Origin: Oscillospiraceae bacterium
GTDB lineage: Bacteria > Bacillota > Clostridia > Oscillospirales > Ruminococcaceae
Direction of reading: 5' to 3'
Length of the DNA: 36,872 nucleotides
Assembly: GCA_017396665.1 (NCBI GenBank)
Contig: JAFQLH010000063.1
Coordinates: 1-36,872, forward strand
Each line of letters starts with the position of its first letter. Within the stretch, counting starts at the first letter, position 1. The position numbers and the translations under genes are program-made. Of this stretch, positions 16,646 to 26,000 are shown one piece after another. Under the pieces are notes generated by a model. The model worked only from the letters and a program-made list of their open reading frames with translations. It made no database searches and was not told where the DNA came from.

Positions 16646-16660
16646 GATATTTCCTCCCTT

Positions 16661-16696
16661 ACAAAAATAAAAGCGGACACAATCTGCCCGCTTTTG
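16661..16696 (-). terminator. Terminator after rpsU
   Basis: An 8-bp stem (16669-16676 with 16688-16695) is followed on the minus strand by ATTTTTG. It starts 9 bp after the rpsU stop. Confidence 0.75.
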
Positions 16697-16704
16697 TTTT
16701 ACTA

Positions 16705-16878
16705 TTAATATTTGCGCTTACGAGCAGCTTCAGACTTCTTCTTACGCTTTACTGAAGGCTTTTCATAATGCTCTCTCTTACGAACCTCAGCGATGACGCC
16801 GTCTCTTGAGCATGATCTCTTGAAACGCTTGAGTGCTGCATCGAGGCTTTCGTTCTTTCCAACTTTAATCTCTGCCAT
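16705..16878 (-). CDS. rpsU: 30S ribosomal protein S21
   Basis: A 57-residue, strongly basic small-subunit protein. It begins [20 protein letters not shown], has the family's [18 protein letters not shown] centre, and ends in a lysine/arginine-rich tail. Read by translating the minus strand by hand, since the gene is short. GGGAGGG lies before ATG 16878. It has its own promoter (17048-17076), an unusually long structured leader and a terminator right after it, so it can be a one-gene unit. Confidence 0.97.
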   Translation of the reverse strand: MAEIKVGKNESLDAALKRFKRSCSRDGVIAEVRKREHYEKPSVKRKKKSEAARKRKY

Positions 16879-17041
16879 GTCAAATTCCCTCCCTTTGCCA
16901 CCTGTTTACAGAGGTTCAATCTGATGCCGACGGGGACAAACGGTGATAGTGAAGGCGTTTATTATCCAAGAGGAATCCCCATGAGGAGTCCGCTCCCTCT
17001 GTATTTTATGCCCTGCGTCACACGCATCAAATTAAATTACA
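16879..17041 (-). promoter_or_regulatory. Long structured 5' leader of rpsU (candidate cis-regulatory RNA)
   Basis: About 160 nt lie between the rpsU promoter and start codon. Three long-range helices are visible on the minus strand. Helix A is 17024-17031 with 16920-16927 (8 pairs, one U-G). Helix B is 16996-17003 with 16907-16914 (8 perfect pairs). Helix C is 16976-16982 with 16930-16936 (7 pairs, one U-G), nested in both. A and B cross, so they form a pseudoknot or two alternative folds. The B strand near the gene ends about 20 nt from the ribosome binding site. A 21-codon ORF starts at 17027 (begins MRVTQG) without a Shine-Dalgarno. I do not recognise a known riboswitch or T-box. Confidence 0.55.
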
Positions 17042-17047
17042 AATTTT

Positions 17048-17076
17048 ATTATACATCAATCCTGCCAAATTGTCAA
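17048..17076 (-). promoter_or_regulatory. SigA-type promoter of rpsU
   Basis: On the minus strand there is a -35 TTGACA (17071-17076), a 17-bp spacer and a -10 TATAAT (17048-17053), perfect consensus. It lies 38 bp after the leuS stop. Confidence 0.9.
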
Positions 17077-17114
17077 TATATTTTTAAAAATAATTTTGAC
17101 ATTTTGCTTTATTC

Positions 17115-19553
17115 TTACTTAACAACGATGTTTACGAGTCTGCCCTTTACGTAGATTTCCTTAACGATAGTTTTACCCTCGCAGGCTGCTGCTACGTTAG
17201 CGTCTGCCTTTGCAAGTGCGAGAACCTCAGCCTGCTCCATATCTGCAGGGATATTGAGCTTGCACTTAACCTTTCCGTTAATCTGAGCAACGATTTCGAT
17301 TGTATCGTCAACGCAGAGCTTTTCGTCGAAGGTTGGCCAGCTTTCGTAAGCGATTGTATCGTTATGGCCGAGCTGTGACCAGATTTCCTCACCGATATGA
17401 GGACAGATGCATGAGAGCATCTTGATAAAGCCGTCAGCATACTCTCTCGGGCACTTTTCTTCCTTATAAACAGCGTTTACGAAAATCATCATCTGTGCAA
17501 TAGCTGTATTGAAGCCGAGTGTTTCAAAGTCCTCGGTTACCTTCTTTACAGTCTTATGGTACACCTTTTCGAGTGCAGGGACTGCTTCATCTGTGAGATT
17601 TGAAGGCTCTGTGAAGAACGCCCACACACGGTTGAGGAATCGTCTTGCACCCTCAACGCCCTGGTTATTCCAAGGCTTTGAAACCTCGAGAGGACCCATG
17701 AACATTTCATAGAGTCTTAATGTATCTGCGCCGTAGTCACGGACGATATCGCTAGGGTTAACAACGAACTCAGGGAAACGCTTACCCATCTTGATACCGT
17801 TTGAGCCTAAAATCATACCCTGGTGAACGAGCTTCTTGAAAGGCTCCTTAGTTGGAACAAGGCCCTTATTGTAGAGGTATCTGTTCCAGATTCTTGAGTA
17901 CATAAGGTGACCTACTGCGTGCTCAGGGCCGCCGATATAGAGGTCAACAGGCATCCAGTGGTTGAGGAGCTCTCTGTTTGCAAACTCATTTTCGTTATCA
18001 GGGTCAATATATCTGAGGAAGTACCAGCTTGAACCTGCAGAGCCCGGCATTGTAGAGGTTTCTCTTGTACCCTTCACTGTGCCGTTGTCGTACTTCTTCC
18101 ACTCTGTTGCATTTTCGAGAGGAGCCTTACCGTTTTCGCCCTTATAGTTCTGGAGCTCAGGGAGAACGAGTGGCAGCTCTTCGTCGTCGAGCACGTGGAT
18201 ATTTCCGTCCTCGCCGTGAACGACAGGGACAGGCTCGCCCCAGTAACGCTGTCTTGCGAAAATCCACTCTCTGAAGTGGTAGTTTACAGTTCTCTTTGCA
18301 ACGCCCATTTTCTCGAGCTTTGAAGTGATAGCCTCCTTAGCTTCTTCTACTGTAAGGCCTGTGAATTCCTCAGAATTTACGAGCTTATAGCCCTTTCCTA
18401 GATACTCGCCCTTTTCAAATGCCTTTTCGGAAACATCGACGTGGCCGAGCTTTTCATCGCCGTCGATAACCTGAATCATATCAATATTGTGAGCGATTGC
18501 GTACTCGAAGTCACGCTGGTCGTGTGAAGGAACAGCCATAACTGCACCTGTACCGTAGCTTGCGAGAACGAAGTCGCCGATAAACATTCTGACTTCCTTG
18601 CCGTTAACAGGATTGATACATGTTACGCCCTTGAGCTCACAGCCGGACTTTGTCTTGTTGAGCTCGGTTCTGTCCATATCGTTCTTCTTGAGGGTTTCGG
18701 CGATATAAGCCTCAACCTCAGCCTTGTTGTCGATTCTTGGCATAAGGCTCTTAACGATTTCTCCGTCAGGAGCGAGAACCATAAATGTGATACCGTAGAT
18801 AGTCTCGATACAGGTTGTGAAGATAGAGAACTCTCCGCCGCCCACGATTTCGAACTTAACCTCTACGCCTGTTGACTTACCAATCCAGTTCTTCTGCATA
18901 AGCTTTGTTGATTCCGGCCAGTCGATTTCATCGAGGCCCTCTAAAAGCTCTTCTGCAAATGCAGGCTGGTTGATAACCCACTGCTTCATATTCTTTCTGA
19001 TAACAGGATATCCGCCACGCTCTGACTTACCGTCGATAACCTCGTCGTTTGAGAGAACTGTTCCGAGCTCCTCGCACCAGTTTACAGGCATATCGATATA
19101 CTGAGCATAGCCGTCGAGGTAGAGCTGCTTGAAAATCCACTGAGTCCACTTATAGAACTTAGGGTCGCTTGTTGCGAGCATCTTGCTCCAGTCATAGTCA
19201 AAACCGAGCTCCTTGAGCTGCTTTGAGAAGGTCTGGATATTTTCCTGTGTGAAGCCGTTAGGGTGGTTACCTGTTGAAACGGCATACTGTTCTGCAGGCA
19301 GACCGAAGGAATCGTAGCCCATTGGGTGAAGAACGTTATAGCCCTGCATTCTCTTCATTCTCGACATAATATCTGTTGCTGTATAGCCTTCCGGGTGACC
19401 TGCATGGAGGCCTACTCCTGAAGGATACGGGAACATATCGAGGGCATAGAACTTTGGCTTTGAGAAATCCCAGACGTCAGTCTTGAAGGTTTCATTCTCC
19501 TCCCAATATGCCTGCCATTTCTTTTCTACTTCAGAATGGTTATACTTACTCAT
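17115..19553 (-). CDS. leuS: Leucyl-tRNA synthetase
   Basis: Charges tRNA-Leu. The 812 residues include the Rossmann catalytic domain with the HIGH-like HAGH (about 50-53), the CP1 editing domain (about 220-420, with GTGAVMAVPSHDQRD), a tRNA-anticodon helical domain and a C-terminal domain. The KMSKS loop is unusual: KMGKR (about 588-592), keeping both lysines but changing the serines. The start at 19553 has AAAGGAC 9 bp before it; an in-frame TTG at 19562 is less likely. It is the last gene of the long operon from 34865, 31 bp after rsfS. I see no hairpin terminator between its stop and the rpsU promoter. Confidence 0.97.
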   Translation of the reverse strand: MSKYNHSEVEKKWQAYWEENETFKTDVWDFSKPKFYALDMFPYPSGVGLHAGHPEGYTATDIMSRMKRMQGYNVLHPMGYDSFGLPAEQYAVSTGNHPNGFTQENIQTFSKQLKELGFDYDWSKMLATSDPKFYKWTQWIFKQLYLDGYAQYIDMPVNWCEELGTVLSNDEVIDGKSERGGYPVIRKNMKQWVINQPAFAEELLEGLDEIDWPESTKLMQKNWIGKSTGVEVKFEIVGGGEFSIFTTCIETIYGITFMVLAPDGEIVKSLMPRIDNKAEVEAYIAETLKKNDMDRTELNKTKSGCELKGVTCINPVNGKEVRMFIGDFVLASYGTGAVMAVPSHDQRDFEYAIAHNIDMIQVIDGDEKLGHVDVSEKAFEKGEYLGKGYKLVNSEEFTGLTVEEAKEAITSKLEKMGVAKRTVNYHFREWIFARQRYWGEPVPVVHGEDGNIHVLDDEELPLVLPELQNYKGENGKAPLENATEWKKYDNGTVKGTRETSTMPGSAGSSWYFLRYIDPDNENEFANRELLNHWMPVDLYIGGPEHAVGHLMYSRIWNRYLYNKGLVPTKEPFKKLVHQGMILGSNGIKMGKRFPEFVVNPSDIVRDYGADTLRLYEMFMGPLEVSKPWNNQGVEGARRFLNRVWAFFTEPSNLTDEAVPALEKVYHKTVKKVTEDFETLGFNTAIAQMMIFVNAVYKEEKCPREYADGFIKMLSCICPHIGEEIWSQLGHNDTIAYESWPTFDEKLCVDDTIEIVAQINGKVKCKLNIPADMEQAEVLALAKADANVAAACEGKTIVKEIYVKGRLVNIVVK

Positions 19554-19584
19554 AATAATCAAGTCCTTTATATAATGAATTATT

Positions 19585-19944
19585 TTAGTCTTCTGTCAGA
19601 TACTCTGAAACATCAACATTTTCGCCGTCACTCCAGAGTCTTTCGAGGTTATAGTACTGTCTTGTTTCCTTATAGAAAACGTGCACTACGATATCCGAAT
19701 AGTCAAGCACTATCCACTGTGCGCCCTGATAGCCCTCTGTTCTTGTTGGCATAACGCCCTTTTCCTTGAGCTGATACTCAACCTCATCGGCAAGTGCTTT
19801 AGTCTGGGTTGTTGAATTACCGTTTGCGATAATAAAATAGTCAGCTATAACGGTAAGGTCCTTTATACCGATAACCTGTATATCCTCTGCTCTTTTAAGG
19901 TCAAGAGCTTTGACGATAGTTTCTATCATTTCCTTCTGAGTCAA
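19585..19944 (-). CDS. rsfS: Ribosomal silencing factor RsfS
   Basis: A 119-residue protein that binds L14 on the 50S subunit and blocks subunit joining under starvation. Recognised from LDLKRAEDIQVI, IKDLTVIADYFIIANG, and YQGAQWIVLDYSDIVVHVF. The start is TTG at 19944, overlapping the yqeK stop as TTGA, with GAGGGA 7 bp before it. The family's usual N-terminal length supports TTG over the ATG five codons later. nadD-yqeK-rsfS is a classic Firmicutes order. Confidence 0.95.
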   Translation of the reverse strand: MTQKEMIETIVKALDLKRAEDIQVIGIKDLTVIADYFIIANGNSTTQTKALADEVEYQLKEKGVMPTRTEGYQGAQWIVLDYSDIVVHVFYKETRQYYNLERLWSDGENVDVSEYLTED

Positions 19945-20555
19945 TTATTTTCCCTCTTTTCTTTACTAAGCTTATTTCTCTGCACATAGTCGTTATATGC
20001 AAGGAGAGTTGAAACGGGAATTGCGTTTCCCTTTTTTACTGAATCATTTATTGAAAACCTAAGTGCTTCGAGCATTGCACCGTTGAGACTTTCATACGAG
20101 AGCTTACGCATATGCTTTACGTCCTTATAGTCCCTGTCCTCTGATATAAGGTCGGCAAGGTAGATAACCTCAGACAGACCTGACATATTTGGTGCTGCGA
20201 CTGTATGGTATCTTATAGCGGTAAGTATTCCTGCATCTGTGATACCAAGCTGCTCCTTGACTACTACTGCTCCTGCGATTGCGTGGAACAGCGGTGTTGC
20301 GACATACTCTACCTTATCTATCGGGAAGTCACTTCTTGACATAAGCTCCTTCTGTTCTTCCTGTGAAAGCTCCTTTGCACAGTCGTGGAGATAGCCTGCG
20401 ATAAATGCACTATCGGAATCTACGCCGTATTTTTTAGCAAGCTTTTGAGCTTCGTTTGCGACATTCACAGAATGCGTAAAGCGTTTTTTAGACAGTCTTG
20501 GTTTTAAAAAGTCACAAAGACTCTGTATCTGATTTTCAGTAAGCAAATCAAACAC
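19941..20555 (-). CDS. yqeK: HD-domain hydrolase YqeK (diadenosine tetraphosphate hydrolase)
   Basis: A 204-residue HD-domain phosphohydrolase; family members cleave Ap4A symmetrically to ADP. The metal ligands are visible as HSVNVA (His28), YLHDCAKE (His57, Asp58) and later FHAIAGA and RYHT histidines. The start is GTG at 20555, directly after the nadD stop TAG with no spacer. It overlaps rsfS by 4 bp. Confidence 0.93.
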   Translation of the reverse strand: MFDLLTENQIQSLCDFLKPRLSKKRFTHSVNVANEAQKLAKKYGVDSDSAFIAGYLHDCAKELSQEEQKELMSRSDFPIDKVEYVATPLFHAIAGAVVVKEQLGITDAGILTAIRYHTVAAPNMSGLSEVIYLADLISEDRDYKDVKHMRKLSYESLNGAMLEALRFSINDSVKKGNAIPVSTLLAYNDYVQRNKLSKEKRENN

Positions 20556-21158
20556 CTACCTGTATAGTTTATTGTCACAAATGTATTGTACTATTTTTTT
20601 CGGCAAATAGCAAGAGCAATCCTGCGATTCTCTCAGCTTTTGTCTTATCTCGCTTGAAGAAAGCTCATAAGGCTCGGCGTCAAGCAATATAACCTCTGCG
20701 CCTTTTTCTCTCAGCTTATCGGCACATTCTCTGAGCTTTTCGCTTGTATCCTCGTCATCTCTTGACAGGCAGACAAGCGAGGTCATAGTGAGGATTTCCT
20801 CATAACGATACCACTTATCGAAGCAAAGCAGCATATCGCTTCCCATGATAAAATACAGCTTATCATCGGGATACTGCTTTTTAAGATATCTCAGAGTATA
20901 GACCGAATAGCTTTTGCCACGTCTTTTAAGCTCATAGTCGCTGACTGACACCTTACCGCTGTCCTCGAACGCTAGCCTGAGCATATTAACTCTATGCTTA
21001 CCCGAAACGAGTCCCTCTGCTTTTTTATGCGGCGGGATTTTTGACGGCATTACAATCAGCTCATCAAAGCACATACTTTCGTCGGCAGTTTCAAGAAGTC
21101 TCACATGCCCGTTATGTACGGGGTTGAAGGTTCCGCCGAACAATCCGATTTTCTTCAT
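20556..21158 (-). CDS. nadD: Nicotinate-nucleotide adenylyltransferase
   Basis: Forms nicotinic acid adenine dinucleotide from NaMN and ATP in NAD synthesis. The 200 residues show the nucleotidyltransferase signature GGTFNPVHNGH (8-18), PHKK, the FIMGSDML motif and the C-terminal SSSEIR. Gene spacing to yhbY is 1 bp and to yqeK zero. Confidence 0.97.
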   Translation of the reverse strand: MKKIGLFGGTFNPVHNGHVRLLETADESMCFDELIVMPSKIPPHKKAEGLVSGKHRVNMLRLAFEDSGKVSVSDYELKRRGKSYSVYTLRYLKKQYPDDKLYFIMGSDMLLCFDKWYRYEEILTMTSLVCLSRDDEDTSEKLRECADKLREKGAEVILLDAEPYELSSSEIRQKLRESQDCSCYLPKKIVQYICDNKLYR

Positions 21159-21159
21159 A

Positions 21160-21471
21160 CTACTTTTTCTTATTCTTATTGCTTGGCAGCTCGATTACAG
21201 GCTTCTGAGCGTTTCTCTTGAAGAACACAGCTCTTGAGCCGATAACCTGGACTACCTCGGCTTTGATTGAAGCGGCAATTTCCTCTGCTGCTTCTCTTGC
21301 TGTATACAGTGAATTATCGAGCACCTTTATTTTAACTATCTCATGCTTTCTGAGATAGTCGTCAATTGCCTTAATCTGCTCCTCGCTTACGCCGCCCTTT
21401 CCGACCTGGAACACGGGGTCCAGCTTAGAGGCCAGGCTTTTGAGGAAGGCTCTTTGCTTTGTTGTAATCAT
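21160..21471 (-). CDS. yhbY: RNA-binding protein YhbY (CRM domain)
   Basis: A 103-residue ribosome-associated CRM-domain protein. It begins MITTKQRAFLKSLA, contains VFQVGKGGVSEEQI (the conserved GxxG loop), and has the second-half VQVIGSRAVFFKR. ATG 21471 is preferred over ATG 21477 because the AAAGG is too close to the latter. It may act in 50S or 16S maturation; the exact role is not established. Confidence 0.93.
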   Translation of the reverse strand: MITTKQRAFLKSLASKLDPVFQVGKGGVSEEQIKAIDDYLRKHEIVKIKVLDNSLYTAREAAEEIAASIKAEVVQVIGSRAVFFKRNAQKPVIELPSNKNKKK

Positions 21472-21490
21472 AAACATTTCCTTTCAGGCA

Positions 21491-22066
21491 CTAGGCAAGC
21501 TTTAAAGCGAGCTTTTTGAGTGCATTCGCTCTATGGCTTACCGAGTTTTTGAATTCTTCTGTATGCTGGGCAAAGGTTTTATCCCCATAGATGAACACAG
21601 GGTCATAGCCGAAGCCGTTTTCACCGACAGGCTCATAGCCTATCTTACCCTCACACTCACCTCTTACGGATATTTCCTCGCCGTTTTCCTTTATAAAGTG
21701 GATAACTGCGACATAGCGGGCTGTACGCTTATCGTCGGGGACATTCTGCATTTCTTTGAGAAGCAGTGCAGTTCTTCCCTCATCGTCAAGGTCCGGGGTG
21801 CCGTATCTTGCGGAATAGACACCCGGTGCACCGTCTAATGCATCAACTGAGATACCGCTATCGTCGGCGAGCGTTGCACAGCCTGTGAGCTTAAAAATTG
21901 CTCTTGCTTTGATTGCGGCATTTTCCTCAAAGGTTGTACCGTTTTCCTCGACTTCGATATTTATATCCGCTTCACGCTGTGAGAACACCTCATAGCCCAT
22001 TGGTTCTAAAAGCTTTTTAAATTCTTTTATTTTGCCCTTATTATTACTTGCTATAATAAGCTTCAT
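21491..22066 (-). CDS. XTP/dITP diphosphatase (RdgB/HAM1 family)
   Basis: A 191-residue house-cleaning pyrophosphatase that removes XTP, ITP and dITP from the nucleotide pool. Family blocks seen are IIASNNKGKIKEFK (N-terminus), ENGTTFEENAAIKA, LADDSGISVDALDGAPGVYSARY and GENGFGYDPVF. The AAGGTG ribosome binding site overlaps the ftsY stop, 9 bp upstream. Confidence 0.95.
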   Translation of the reverse strand: MKLIIASNNKGKIKEFKKLLEPMGYEVFSQREADINIEVEENGTTFEENAAIKARAIFKLTGCATLADDSGISVDALDGAPGVYSARYGTPDLDDEGRTALLLKEMQNVPDDKRTARYVAVIHFIKENGEEISVRGECEGKIGYEPVGENGFGYDPVFIYGDKTFAQHTEEFKNSVSHRANALKKLALKLA

Positions 22067-22075
22067 TTAATCACC

Positions 22076-22981
22076 TTATTCAAAGAGTGCGTTTACAAAG
22101 TCGTGTGTATCAAACGGCTGGATATCCTCAATCTTTTCACCCACTGTAACGAGCTTTACAGGAACCTTGAGGTCATCTGTGATTGAGATTATGATACCGC
22201 CCTTTGCTGTACCGTCGAGCTTTGTTAAAATGATACCTGTGATATCTGCTACCTCATTGAACTGCTTTGCCTGGTTTACGGCATTCTGACCTGTTGTAGC
22301 GTCGAGAGCCAGAAGCACCTCGAGGCTGCAGCCTTCAGCCTGTGTATGAACGATTCTGGATATTTTACGAAGCTCGTCCATGAGGTTTTTCTTATTATGG
22401 AGTCTTCCTGCTGTATCGCAGATAACGACGTCGGCCTTTCTTGCCTTAGCGGCAGTAAGTGCGTCGAAAACGACAGCGGCAGGGTCAGAGCCTTCCTTAT
22501 GCTTGATGATATCGACACCTGCTCTTTCGGTCCACACCTCAAGCTGGTCGATTGCGGCAGCTCTGAAGGTATCCGCTGCGGCGACGATAACCTTCTTGCC
22601 CTCGTTCCTGAGCTGGTAGGAAAGCTTTCCGATAGTTGTAGTTTTACCTACGCCGTTAACGCCGATTACGAGGATAACAGACGGAGTTGTAGACATATCG
22701 AGGCTCTGAGGTTCACCGAGCATTTCCTCGATAACCTCCTTGAGCATATCCATAATTTTTTCAGGCTCCTTAACGCCGTTTTCCTTTACTCTTTTTCTGA
22801 GGATATCGCAAATCTTGATTGAAGTTGCGGCACCTATATCACACATAATGAGTGTTTCTTCGAGCTCCTCGAAAAGCTCCTCGTCAATTCTTGTGAACTT
22901 ATTGAGGACCTTTGTAATTCCGCCGAGGAAAGAATTCTTTGTTTTTGCAAGACCTGCTTTAAGCTTTTCAAAAAATCCCAT
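22076..22981 (-). CDS. ftsY: Signal recognition particle receptor FtsY
   Basis: The SRP receptor GTPase that delivers nascent chains to the membrane. The 301 residues comprise only the NG domain (N about 1-90, G about 100-301); the acidic A domain of E. coli FtsY is absent, as is usual in Firmicutes. GTPase motifs are GVNGVGKTT (107-115), DTFRAAA, DTAGR (189-193) and TKLDG (253-257). It sits 26 bp after smc, a conserved pairing. Confidence 0.97.
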   Translation of the reverse strand: MGFFEKLKAGLAKTKNSFLGGITKVLNKFTRIDEELFEELEETLIMCDIGAATSIKICDILRKRVKENGVKEPEKIMDMLKEVIEEMLGEPQSLDMSTTPSVILVIGVNGVGKTTTIGKLSYQLRNEGKKVIVAAADTFRAAAIDQLEVWTERAGVDIIKHKEGSDPAAVVFDALTAAKARKADVVICDTAGRLHNKKNLMDELRKISRIVHTQAEGCSLEVLLALDATTGQNAVNQAKQFNEVADITGIILTKLDGTAKGGIIISITDDLKVPVKLVTVGEKIEDIQPFDTHDFVNALFE

Positions 22982-23007
22982 TATACTCTTCCTTTCTGAT
23001 GTTTATA

Positions 23008-26000
23008 TTAATTTACCGTTTGCTCTGCCTCCGAGACATTCATTTTAAGAAGCTTTGAGACACCCTTTTCCTGCATTGTTACGCCATAGAGGACATCCGC
23101 CTCCTCCATTGTACCACGTCTGTGGGTGATAGCAATGAACTGTGTTGTATCGGTAAATCTTCTGAGATACTGAGCGTATTTTGTAACATTGATATCGTCG
23201 AGAGCTGCTTCGATTTCGTCGAGCAGGCAGAACGGCGACGGCTTTACTGCGAGTATTGAGAAGTAGATAGCGATTGCGACAAACGCCTGCTCTCCGCCTG
23301 ACAGGAGTGAGAGGTTCTTGATAACCTTTCCCGGAGGTGCTACTACTATATCTATACCGCATTCGAGAATATCATCGGGGTTATCGAGTCTGAGCTCTGC
23401 TTTTCCTCCGCCGAACAGCTCTACAAATATACGCTTGAAATTTTCGTTTATCTTCTTGAAGCTTTCGGAGAATATCTCCTTCATATTTGCGGTAAGCTCT
23501 GCGATAAGCTTTTCAAGCTCATTCTTCGAGGTTGTTACGTCCGAGAGCTCCTTGGACAGAAACTCATATCTTTCAGACACTTCGATATACTCCTCTACTG
23601 CGCCGACGTTGACGTGGCCGAGGTGCTTAATCTTATTGCGAAGCTCTGTAAGACGCTTATTTGCTGCTGCGATATCCTCAAGAGGCTGTGCCTTTTCGGT
23701 AGCTTCGGTAACAGACAGCTCATACTGTTCCCAGAGGGCTGACACAGTTTTGTCGTACTCCTCCCGGGTTGCATTCTGCTTTTCACCGACTCTTGCTATA
23801 TTGCCTGAGAGGGTTTCTCTTTCCTCGTTTTTAATCTTGAGCATTGACCTTTGCTTTGAAGCTGTTTCGTCAAGCTTAAGATGCTCCTTCTGCATAGCCT
23901 CGATATCGGCATTGATTTTTGACTTTTCGTCGGCAGAGTTTACGATGCTTTGTCTGATATCGTCAATCTCCTGCTGCTTTTCTGCGATATTACGGTTATG
24001 CTCTGAAATCTTCTCTTCGAGTGCATCTCTGCCTCCTGAGAGTGAGCTGATTGTTTCATCAAGCTGCTGTGCTGCCTGATAGCAGGCATCTCTGTCCTTG
24101 ATAAGCTCGACTCTATGGAGTCTGAGACCGGAAAGCTTTTCAGAGAGCTGTTCTCTTTCCTGCCTGCTATCGTTCTGAGCCTGCTGGGACACGGCGATTT
24201 CGCTTTCCTGCTGTTCAATCTGCTTTTTGATTTCACCGAGCTCCTTCTGTGCCCGGTCAAATTCCTTTTCGGAAGAGCTGAGCTTTGAAGCAAACTGTGT
24301 GAGCTGGATATCGAGTGTATCAAGTCTTGTATCGAGCTGTGAAATAACGTCAGAAACTCTCTTTATCTCCGTTTCAAATCTTACCTTATCGGTATTCATT
24401 TCAGAGATAGTTTCTCTGCTTGCTTCGCTATCGGCAGTAAGCTTATCAAGCTCCTGCTTGAGCCGGCGGACATTCTTGTCGAGCTCTGAGTGTTTCTCGG
24501 TAAGCTTTGAGATATCCTTTTCGAGTGTTTCGATTTCGTTTCTTCTTGTAAGTATACCTGCGACTCTTGAGGCACTTCCTCCAGTAAACGAGCCGCCTGC
24601 GTTTATAACCTGTCCGTCGAGGGTAACGATTTTGAAGCGGTAGCTATACTTCTTGGCGATAACGGTTGCCATATCGATATCCTCTGCGACAACTGTTCTT
24701 CCGAGAAGTGAGCTTGCGATTGCAGAGAGCTTTGGCTCAAAGGTAACAAGCTGGCTTGCGAGTGCGACATAGCCATCGCAGTTTTCTATTCCGCTTTCAG
24801 AAAGCTCCTTTGCCTTGATTGATGTAATCGGCAGGAAGGTTGCTCTGCCTGCGTTTTGTTCCTTGAGGTATCTGATACAACGCTTTGCTGTATCCTCATT
24901 TTCAACGACTACATTCTGGAGTGCTCCGCCGAGTGCGGTTTCAATTGCGAGTGAATACTCCGGTTTTGTTGTAAAAAGCTGTGCAACTGAGCCTATGATA
25001 CCTCTTATCTGTCCCTGCTTTGATGCCTTTACGACCTGCTTTACGCTTCTTGAGAAGCCTTCCATAGAGTTTTCGAGGTCATTTAAGAGCCTGAGCTTCT
25101 GGTTCTTTTCTCTGACCTTATTATCGCAGTCATAGAACTCCTTCTGTGCGTCATTAAGCTGTGCAGATTTTCTTTCAAAGATAATCTTATAGCCATTTAA
25201 TCTGTTTGTATGCTCAGAGAGCTCAGAGTTTAAGTTATCGAGTGCCTGCGAAAGCTCACGTCGTTCAGCTACGGCGTCGTCATAAGCCTGCTGTGTTTCC
25301 TGCTTTGAAGCAATTGCAAGCTCGCTTTGTTCTGCGACCTCAGACGAGATATTCTTTGAGTTTTCAAGCATAAAGGTAAGCTCTGAGGAACGGATATACA
25401 GAGCACTTATCTGCTCATTCTTTTTAGCGAGGCTTTCCTCACGGGTATTATCCTTATCAGACAACTCACTCATAAGCTTTTCCGTATCAGAAATCTTAAC
25501 GTCGAGTTCATTGATTTTATTCTGTGTTTCCTTTGCTTCAGAGAGCTTTTGTTCCTTATCGGACGCAAGCTTTTCGGCTGAGGAATAAGACGCTTCAATC
25601 TGGTTCTTGACGTCCTCGATAGCCTCGTTTATATGGAGGATATCGTTTTGAAGAACGGCAATTTTCGAATCCGCCTGGGAGTTCAAAAGCTCGATATTAT
25701 GGAGCTTTTCTCTGCTTTCCTCAATTCTCTGAGAGCACTCTGCTGCACCTGAGAGGCTATCCTCGACATTTCTTTCGAGCTCGTCACATTCCTTAGCATT
25801 GAGCTCATACTGTGCATTCAGGTCAGCAAGCTTTTGTGAGAGTCCGTCGAGTGAGGTTTTCATTTCTGCGAGTCTATGAACCCATACAGAGACCTCAAGC
25901 TCTCTTTTTTCGCCGTCGAGTGCGAGGAACTTTTTCGCCTTTTCCGACTGGAGTCTGAGCGGTTCTACTCTGCTTTCGAGCTCACCCAGGATATCTGTAA

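Noticed and set aside
19554-19584. Possible T-box leader before leuS
   Set aside because: Only 31 bp separate rsfS and leuS, and no T-box sequence or specifier structure fits there.
23318-24079. Long plus-strand serine-rich frame (253 codons) inside smc
   Set aside because: It is a shadow of the smc coiled coil and head; Ser-rich translation is typical of antisense to Glu/Lys-rich coding DNA. smc is complete and well conserved in the other frame.
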